NCBI GenBank assembly: GCA_004335835.1
Contig: RWJK01001552.1
Coordinates: 1-64,000, forward strand
Source: Scenedesmus sp. ARA3
Lineage: Eukaryota; Chlorophyta; Chlorophyceae; Sphaeropleales; Scenedesmaceae
Direction of reading: 5' to 3'
Length of the DNA stretch: 64,000 nt
Shown: in pieces, positions 57,358-64,000 of the stretch
How the letters are laid out: every line of letters starts with the position of its first letter
How positions within the stretch are numbered: the first letter of the stretch is position 1
Notes under the pieces: model-generated
What the model saw: only the letters and a program-made list of their open reading frames with translations
Told to the model about the DNA's origin: nothing
Databases searched by the model: none
Program-made: the position numbers and the translations under genes

Positions 57358-58811
57358 ATGCAGCTCGTCCGTGCACCGTTCCAGCAAGGCGCCTGCGCCC
57401 GCAAGGCCCCGGTCAGGGCATCTGTGGTCCGCTGCAATGTGTCATTCAAGCCAGAGCAGGCGATGGCTGCAGTGCTGGCAGCTGGTGTGCTGCTGGTGAG
57501 TGAGCTGCACTGAAGCTGTGTAGCGCTGCTGCTCAGTTCAAGATGTCAACTTGTAAAATCTATGCCATCTGCGTTCAGTAACAGTTTGCAGCGGACACAG
57601 CTATGTTCGGTTGGGAGATCGTTGCCGAGGGGGATCAAATAAAGGCGATGCCTGACCCCGGCCGAGGCTTTCGCTACTCTGGCACAGCAGTCATTGGTTT
57701 ATTCGCGCGTATTGCTACTAGTCTCGACGACAGCAGTGTTACACCAGCAGCTGCGCTCTTGAACTGTCTCCCCATGTGCCTCGCACTGCAGCTGCATGAC
57801 AGACATGTCTGGCACGGGCATCTCATCGTATGCCTCTGTTGCTGACGACGTGTCAACGCTTACTTGGGCCCTCTCTGAATGTGTGCACTGCCTGCAGACC
57901 CCGCCAGCGCTGGCACTGGAGAACCCGCAGGGCAGCAACAGCGCTGCAGTTGAGGCACAGCTGGAGGCCCTCATTGAGGCACGCACCGGCAAGGCAGCAG
58001 CCCTGCCCATCCTGGACGAGGTGCCACAGGTGATTGCTGAAGGCTGCTGCTGCGAGCTGCATTTGCACAAGATAGCAGGCTTGCTGCTGTGCTGTGCCTG
58101 GGCTGAGCGTTTTTGGCGCAAAAGCGTGTTGCTTGCAGTGGGCTATCAGCAGCAGCAATGCTTGCGCGCGAGCGTGGGGCAGCAATAGCAGTGGCAGTGT
58201 GACAAAAGCTGCTAAACCTGCAGACTAGCACACAACTCAGAATCCAAGCATTGGTGCCGCTGGATGCACTGCAGTGGTCTTTTTGCTCGCGAGCTGTGCC
58301 AGCAACACCCTGCGACAGGCAAACACTCCTGAAACCACGACAGCGCAAACGTCACTTTGAGCCTCACACGCTTGCTAACCTCGCGCTGAAACAACACGCG
58401 CTGCATCCTGTGCAGGCGCCAGCACCCAAGAAGGCTGCAGCAGTTGTGGAGGCTCCCGTGGTGCCAGCTGTGCCCATGGCCCCTGCAGTGGTGGAGCCGC
58501 CGCTGCCTGCACCAGTGGCAGCACCCACACCTGCGCCTGCCCCTGCACCAGCACGCCCCACAGGCCTGCAGGTCAGGGAGACAGCCCAGCCAGCAGCACC
58601 AGCCGGCAACAACGGCCTGATCATTGGAGGGGGTGTGGCAGTGCTGGGCGTTGCAGCAGCAGCAGCAATGGCTGGCAACAGTGGCCAAACTGTGGAGCAG
58701 GCTGCGGCAGCGTCTGCTGCACCACCTGCTGCTGCGGCAGCTGCACCGCCAGCTGATGCTGCAGCTGCGCCTGCTGAGGCTGCTGCAGAGGGAGATGGCG
58801 CATCCGCCTGA
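57358..58811 (+). CDS. Plastid-targeted Ala/Pro-rich membrane protein
   Basis: Exons are 57358-57495, 57898-58029 and 58416-58811; all junctions are phase 0, giving 221 residues. The N-terminus (MQLVRAPFQQGACARKAPVR) is basic, rich in Ala, and looks like an algal chloroplast transit peptide. It is followed by a hydrophobic segment with an Ala-X-Ala end (AMAAVLAAGVLLTPPALA), like a lumen-targeting signal, and by a short conserved-looking helix VEAQLEALIEARTGKAA. Then comes a long Pro/Ala-rich linker (VPAVPMAPAVVEPPLPAPVA) and a C-terminal membrane helix (LIIGGGVAVLGVAAAAAMA). The tail is Ala-rich and acidic. I infer a thylakoid or envelope protein with a flexible linker; I do not recognise the family. 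Confidence 0.75.
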
Positions 58812-59919
58812 AATACTTGAACAGCTGTGTTACAGGGAGTACGTGCTGTGTGGCCTTGGCTGGCTGACTAGTTGCAGGCAGCACTGGGGGCAAGGTGTGG
58901 CAGCAGCACAAGCCCTTCATCTGTTGCAGCGTGACAATAACAGGCAGCGCGACGTACGAGTTGCTGCTGCCCAGTTTTGACTTTGATTGTGCTGTGCTGT
59001 GGTGCTGCAGAGTGCCTGGGTCAGCTGAGCAGTACCTCGCTGATGCAGTGTTGGTTTGGCAGTACGGGCTGTTTGTTGTGTTGCTGTGCATAGCCCTTGA
59101 TATGGGCTTACATGCATGTTGCAGCACGGCAGGTGTGGCAACAGCTGCAGCTGCTTGCAGGGAAGCTGCTCAGGTGCTGCCAACAGCAGCAAGAAGGCGC
59201 TGGGTGAAGGTTATGTGTGTGTGTGTTGTATGGCTATACAAGCTGATGGAACCTTGGTTGGACAACAGCAGAGCAAGGTTGAAGCACACTGAATGGGAAA
59301 TGTTCAGTAGTTGAGCACATATGTTGCAGTCGGTGCTTTGGGAGTGTTCTTGTACTGCACCAGGTGATTTCACCATAAACAATTACGCAACAATCGTATA
59401 CATCACCGTCTTGTTGGTTCTGTTCTGGCTGGCCACACACCCGAAACTGGTCAGGAGTATTTACGCACGTGCGTGTCTGGAAGTTTGTGAGTCCAGGTTG
59501 TGAGGTTGAGGTCACTTCAACCGTTGAACCGTTGATACGGGCCGTATTGAATGTTGTCGTTTGGGGCCCCCGGGCGGCGGCTGAACGCCGCAACGTTTGT
59601 CTGTGTCACACAGTACGCGGTGTAGTATGCTTCTGAACACTGCTTGTGCTTGCCAACATATTCTCATCAACTTTTTGAACCTCTGCGTGTACACACATGT
59701 GTGTAACTCTTCAAAAACCAATTTCAACCAAGCGCTGAAGGCAATGATCCCACCGTCTGGATGGACAGCGACAGCAACACACACAGTTGCCAACACACTC
59801 AGTGTGAAGCAGTGCTTCAAGATCCCAGAATCATCTCTATAGCTTGGGTTAACTTAACGCAAATGTAGTTACAAGACATACTGCTTTGTTTGCCTAGCAT
59901 TGCCCCCGTGCCAGTACTG
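58812..59919. other. Convergent region with a small membrane-like open frame
   Basis: The 3' ends of the plastid-protein gene (plus) and the DUF218 gene (minus) meet here. A plus frame at 59321-59503 contains FTINNYATIVYITVLLVLFW, a convincing membrane helix, and a possible acceptor (GCACCAG) lies just before it. Without an upstream partner exon it cannot be called a gene. Confidence 0.3.
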
Positions 59920-60483
59920 CTACAGCCAGCTGCGCAGGCGGTAGTAGCCCAGCGCCCCCACATCCCTCCAGAAGTCCACCTGGTCCATGGCAGCATCCAG
60001 CAGCCAGTGGCCGTAGCCGCAGTGGCCGGCAAATGGCGCGGCAGCGACGTACAGCTGCATGCAGAGCAGCGGCGGCGGCAGCAGAGCAGCGGCAAAGCGA
60101 TCACTGCTGGCTCGGTTTCAGCAGCACGTGAGGGCTCGCTGTTTCTGCGCAGCATGTGCTGGCTGCCACACCAGCGACTGGAAGTTCAACATACTTGTAC
60201 CATGACGCACTCAGAAAGTCAGTGCTGCTTGAGTTGCACAGGCTTGCACACAATGCGCGGCAGTGACTGTTGATAAGGTTCTAGCGCAGTCGTGCATTGT
60301 TGCCAAACGCAGCTGAGACCATCAGCCATAAGCCTGCTATCAAACATTGCTGGCCCCTCACTTGTGCGTCCATGCATGCTTGCTGCGCAGCCTTGCGGAG
60401 CGTGAAATAGCTGCGCAACTGGTGGAAGGGGTTGGTGATGAGCACCACACTGGGCGGTGGCTGCGCTGTGTGTAGTTGCCCTG

Positions 60484-60516
<33 letters not shown>

Positions 60517-61956
60517 TGATCATGGCCAGGCTGAAAAGTGCATTGGTCCTTGTTGATGTCGACTTCTCCTCTAGCAGCCACCTGCAACAGCAGCCAGCAG
60601 CAGCAGCCAGCAGCAGCAGCAGCAGCAGTGTCAACGCACCGCCACGTCAACACTATAGGTGCGTGCACGCAAGATATGCTGCTGCGCAATGGCGACAATA
60701 ATGTCAGGTAGCAAAAGGTAGCAGCCCCGACATGCAACTTACAGCATGCCGTGCACTGCATGCAACGGATGCACTGGCAGAAGCTGCATGCATGTCTGCG
60801 CTGCAGCCAGGTCATGCTTCAAACCAGGCCCCAGCTCATCCAGGCTGCTGTGCTGTTCAGCACATCCTTATCATTTGACCACCAGCCTCAGCCGCACCTG
60901 CCAGCTGGCGGCGGCTGCTCAACCAGGCTCAGCGCAACATCCACCATGGCATGCGCCTCCGACACGTTGCGCAAGCCGCCGCCGGGGTGCGCGCCACTGA
61001 AGATGAGCCGCGACACTGCCCCCTGCAGCGCAGCAGAGAGTGAACTGCTTGGTGACTGTTGCAGCAGCTGGCAACTTGCAGATAGCAACAGCGAGGGCAC
61101 CAATGGTGTGCAGACGAACCAAACCACTGCACCAGCTGCTGCGGTGCAGCGTGCCACAAGCACTGTCGATCTGACTGCGTTCCTTTGTGCCCTGCATACA
61201 GTGCTGGTTGGTGGCCTAGCTAGCCCAACTGCATTGGTGGGGGCTGCATGCAACAGCACTGCTGGCAGCTGTTGTAAGGCTGGCCATGGTTGCCAGGCAT
61301 TGAGTGACATCGAGTGACTGATTCAGCGCACCTGCTGGTACAGCTGCACTGCAACCTCCACTCTGCTGCGCAGGGGCTGCGTGCAACTGCCATTCCTGCA
61401 ATCAGGGCCAGGACAGGGGTGGCGCAGGGCGCGGGAGGGCTTCAAGGTGTTTGTGCCACCAATGCAGCACTGTGCATGGCAAGCGCACTACGTTGCAAGT
61501 GCTGGGGTGCTGGTTAAGCAGCCTGCAGCTTGCATGCAAGCAAACTAGTCACCATCAGCAGAGTAGAAGCTGTGTGCTGCGTACTACTAGTAGCTGTTTG
61601 TTGTTGGTTGCTGACCAAGCGCACCTGTGCAGCGCATAGCCGAGCACCACTCCATAGTCCAGCTGCTGCCCCTGTGGCAGTGGATGTCTTCTACTGCAGA
61701 ACGGTAGGTTGAGGGCACGAATAATCCAAGAGCCAGACGACAGCCCAACAGACAGGCGTGCTGCCCAGACTGACATCTGCAGCAGAGCCCAGGAGGCTGC
61801 CCACCTGTAGGAAAGCAGGCCATGCATCCAGGGTGTAACTTGCCATAATGCTGCCATGCTTAAGCACACAGCAACACCCGCTGCACCTGCTGCATACAGC
61901 ATTCGTTCATTGCTGGTGCTGCTGCTGCTGCTGCTGCTGGCCCACGAGGCGCCCAT
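59920..61956 (-). CDS. DUF218 (YdcF/ElyC/SanA-like) membrane protein
   Basis: Exons in transcript order are 61956-61625, 61395-61332, 61022-60898, 60581-60362 and 60054-59920; phases close, giving 291 residues. An N-terminal hydrophobic part (AAGAAGVAVCLSMAALW and WALLQMSVWAARL) is followed by the DUF218 core. The core runs LDYGVVLGYALHRNG, PLRSRVEVAVQLYQQG, RLIFSGAHPGG, SEAHAMVD, then EEKSTSTRTNALFSLAMIR and PPSVVLITNPFHQLRSYFTL. It ends VGALGYYRLRSWL, the usual C-terminus. In bacteria relatives act in envelope biogenesis and vancomycin resistance, and some bind S-adenosylmethionine; plant and algal members are uncharacterised. About ten Gln interrupt the core just before the conserved VVLITNPFH strand, from a CTG run at 60487-60512. 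Confidence 0.87.
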
Positions 61957-62103
61957 AGCTCTGTCAATCACAGCAACCAGTTTTCAAGACGGTATGTGTC
62001 ACCCATTCCACTTCTGCAAGGCAGCTGACGCGTGGACAAGCGCGTATTACGCCGGTAGAAGGTTAAAGGCAGGGGCTGTGTAGTGGTCATGTTAGTGACC
62101 TGG

Positions 62104-62457
62104 TTATGCCATGGCAGTGCCCCTTCTTGGCGCGATGCGGGTGAAACCAAGATGCTTTACCAGGATGTCTAGGCTGTTCCGCGTGTTGCTTATGCTCGCT
62201 GCCTCGCTGGCAGCTTGAAGTGCATCGAGCTCCTGCAACAATAAAATTAGTTGTGAACGCTTCCGCTGGTCTAACACCGCTCATATACGTGTTGTGATTT
62301 GCATCAACGCATGCCCATCTTAGAGACTAGGCGAAGCATTCAATCACGAAGGTGGGCTTCCAGCTTCTGCTCTCGTTTGGTCGACGACACTGGTGTTCAT
62401 CACAGCTGCACCGACCGCAATCTCATTACCCGTATCATTGTCATACTTTATGGGCAT
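62104..62457 (-). CDS. Small protein, terminal exon clear, 5' part unresolved
   Basis: A terminal exon 62232-62104 has a good acceptor (ATTGTTGCAG) and encodes 42 residues beginning ELDALQAASEAASISNTRNS, then LDILVKHLGFTRIAPRRG, ending in TAA. Upstream, an ATG at 62457 opens a frame starting MPIKYDNDTGNEIAVGAAVM, and a donor-like GTGATT lies after it, but the phases do not join cleanly. The exon looks like an amphipathic helix with a basic tail. It may belong to a short coiled-coil protein. I do not recognise it. Confidence 0.4.
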
Positions 62458-62649
62458 AGCTTGGGTTATGCAGCAGCAGACTCCGCAATGTCCACTGTCA
62501 CTGCTGCTGCAGGGTTGCTGACTGGAACAGCTGTTCAGTCTGCAGTGCCTAGCACCTGAGCGCCGTTCTACAGCACTATACGAAGCAGGACATACCGCCA
62601 GCAGGATACCTTGCCCACCCAAGCAGAACCTTGCACACAGCAGTATGCC
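62458..62649. promoter_or_regulatory. Short divergent spacer, probable bidirectional promoter
   Basis: Fewer than 200 bp separate the candidate start of the small minus-strand gene from the GT92 start on plus. Sequence is rich in CAG/CTG words and shows no TATA box. Confidence 0.35.
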
Positions 62650-64000
62650 ATGCCAGCACCGTCAGCTCGCAGCGCGCTTGTAGCGTGGGCACCTGTGCTG
62701 CTGCTTTGGGTGCTTGCCTTGCTGCTGCTGCACACCTACGTGCCAAGCACCCACTTGGCTGGAGCAGCTAGCCAGCAGGCTGTCCAACCCCAGCAGCTGC
62801 AGCAAGAAGCCAACCAACATGGCGTCGACGGCAGAACCAAGCCCGCACTGCAGCAGACGCAGCAGCGGCACCAGGCACTGCAGCAGCGTGTGCGGCAGCT
62901 AGCGGCACAAGCTGCTGCTGGAGGCTCAGCTGGCAGCCGCATGGGGCTGCGACCCGAGCGCCTCTTGCAGCAGCAGCAGCAGCAGCAGCAGCAACCAGCA
63001 GCTGGCTCTAGATCAGGCTTGCAGGAAGCTGCCACGCCGGCGGCAGCAGCAGTGGCAGCGCCGCTGCCGAGCAGCTTCAGCATACCTGTGCCGCCGCCGG
63101 GCCAGAATGTGCCGGCAGAGCCACTGGTGCCGCTGTACTCCCCGGATCAGCTGCGTCTGCGGCTGCCGCTGCTGGATGATGTTCCGCTTGAAGGCCAGAT
63201 CATCAGCCTCATGGAGCAAATGCAGCAGGCAGCGCATTTGCACCGCACACTGACAAATGAGCAGCTGCAGAATGCAAATCCTCTGCTAGGCAAGCACGGT
63301 ATCCTGAAGATCCCGGACCGCAAGGATCCAAAGCAGTACCCGGATGGGTATGTGGCGATCTGCGCGATTGTGAAGAACCAGCACCAGGACCTGCGCGAGT
63401 GGCTGGAGTATCACAAGTGGATCGGCGTAGGCAAGGTGTACGTGTATGACAACAACAGCACGGTGAGGCACTTGATTGGCAGCGTACAAACACGCCTGTT
63501 GCTTGTGCTGCGTTGCCGGTTCAGCAGCAGCAGCACCGGCAGCAGTGAGCCAAATCAACTGGCAGCTGGCACTGACAGTAGCCGGGGCACGGGTAGCTGC
63601 TGGACGACTGTACAGCACTGGCTGTGCGGCATGCGCAGTCACTGCTGTAGCTGACGTTTGACTGCAGCACTGCGATCAGTGCGGGGTGCATTGTCAGCGG
63701 CTCAGTGCCTGAGGCAGTCTGTTTTGCGCGCTGTGGTGGATGCCTTGCCTTAGCTTTCACCTTGCTTAGATGTCTACGCCCCTGCCCTGCAGGTGCCGCT
63801 GCTGCCCGACATCATCGACATGGTGCAGGCGGGCTTTGTGGAGTACTCCTACTTCACAGGCATGCCGCGCTACAGGGACCTGTTCCGCACCAGCAGCCAG
63901 TGGTGGGCCTACAACGACTGCGTCACGCGCTTCAGGCACAGACATAGGTGCGGCCGGTGGCAGCTGCAGATGCGTTCTGCCGGGCTTTTGCAGGATGTTA
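62650..64000 (+). CDS. Glycosyltransferase family 92 (DUF23) type II membrane protein, 5' part
   Basis: Exons seen are 62650-63462 and 63793-63947, joined in phase 0 and ending in a GTGCGG donor; the gene continues beyond the window. The start MPAPSARSALVAWAPVLLLW with the following LALLLLHTYV forms a short cytoplasmic tail and signal anchor, as in Golgi enzymes. A Gln/Ala-rich stem (with a CAG run near 62968-62993) follows. The catalytic start is GYVAICAIVKNQHQDLREWL, then EYHKWIGVGKVYVYDNNST, the classic GT92 opening. Exon 2 adds VQAGFVEYSYFTGMPRYRDL and QWWAYNDCVTRF; the DxD-like motif expected next lies outside. GT92 enzymes transfer galactose or other sugars to glycans or wall polymers. 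The acceptor here is unknown. Confidence 0.88.

Noticed and set aside
1..64000. tRNA or rRNA genes
   Set aside because: I looked for a GGTTCGANNCC B-box-like word with cloverleaf context and for conserved rRNA words and found none. GGTTCGAAGAG near 56732 is part of the RPB4 exon.

Overview
The window is nuclear DNA from a green alga, most likely a chlorophyte of the Sphaeropleales or Chlamydomonadales type. I infer this from intron-dense genes with GTGAGT/GTGCGT donors and CTGCAG acceptors, moderately high GC, dense CTG/CAG triplets in exons, introns and untranslated regions, TGTAA-type 3' end signals, and the families present (VFL3/CCDC61, Sed5-type syntaxin, plant-like DUF218, a plastid-targeted protein). 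One unresolved base (n) lies at 114. Nothing looks bacterial, organellar or viral.

Layout, left to right. 1-210 (-) is the start of a gene that runs off the edge. 1653-3046 (+) is the last exon of a low-complexity protein. About 3906-8654 (+) is a gene of many short exons for a Cys-rich multi-pass membrane protein that I could not name. 10283-14316 (-) is VFL3, the CCDC61 homologue of basal bodies, with eight exons whose phases all close. 14791-18389 (+) is a seven-exon helical protein of unknown function. 20565-27469 (+) is a long secreted, Cys-rich repeat protein with a strong TATA promoter and codon use suggesting high expression. 30055-32462 (-) is syntaxin 5/SED5. 33933-38077 (-) is an acidic, probably nuclear protein. 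38891-41065 (-) is a BTB-BACK protein. 41905-51352 (-) is a 17-exon, about 1,911-residue kinesin with a degenerate motor and a very long coiled-coil tail. 53406-54797 (-) is a membrane-anchored CS-domain protein. 55209-56802 (+) is RPB4 of RNA polymerase II. 57358-58811 (+) is a plastid-targeted Ala/Pro-rich membrane protein. 59920-61956 (-) is a DUF218 (YdcF/ElyC-like) membrane protein. 62104-62457 (-) holds the end of a small gene. 62650-64000 (+) is the 5' part of a GT92-family glycosyltransferase.

The genes do not form a pathway. Several share a theme of cilium, cytoskeleton and cell surface: VFL3 at the basal body, the kinesin with coiled coils, Sed5 in ER-Golgi traffic, and the secreted repeat protein and GT92 enzyme probably at the wall or matrix. 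Three short divergent intergenic regions (14317-14790, 54798-55208, 62458-62649) are likely bidirectional promoters.

The most interesting items are a 164-nt near-perfect hairpin at 52707-52870 (candidate small-RNA precursor or MITE), a kinesin that keeps its P-loop but has lost consensus switch I and switch II, an apparently undescribed repeating Cys module in the secreted protein, and a palindromic element upstream of that gene's TATA box. Exon boundaries were placed by eye from splice consensus and phase closure; none was checked against transcripts or databases.
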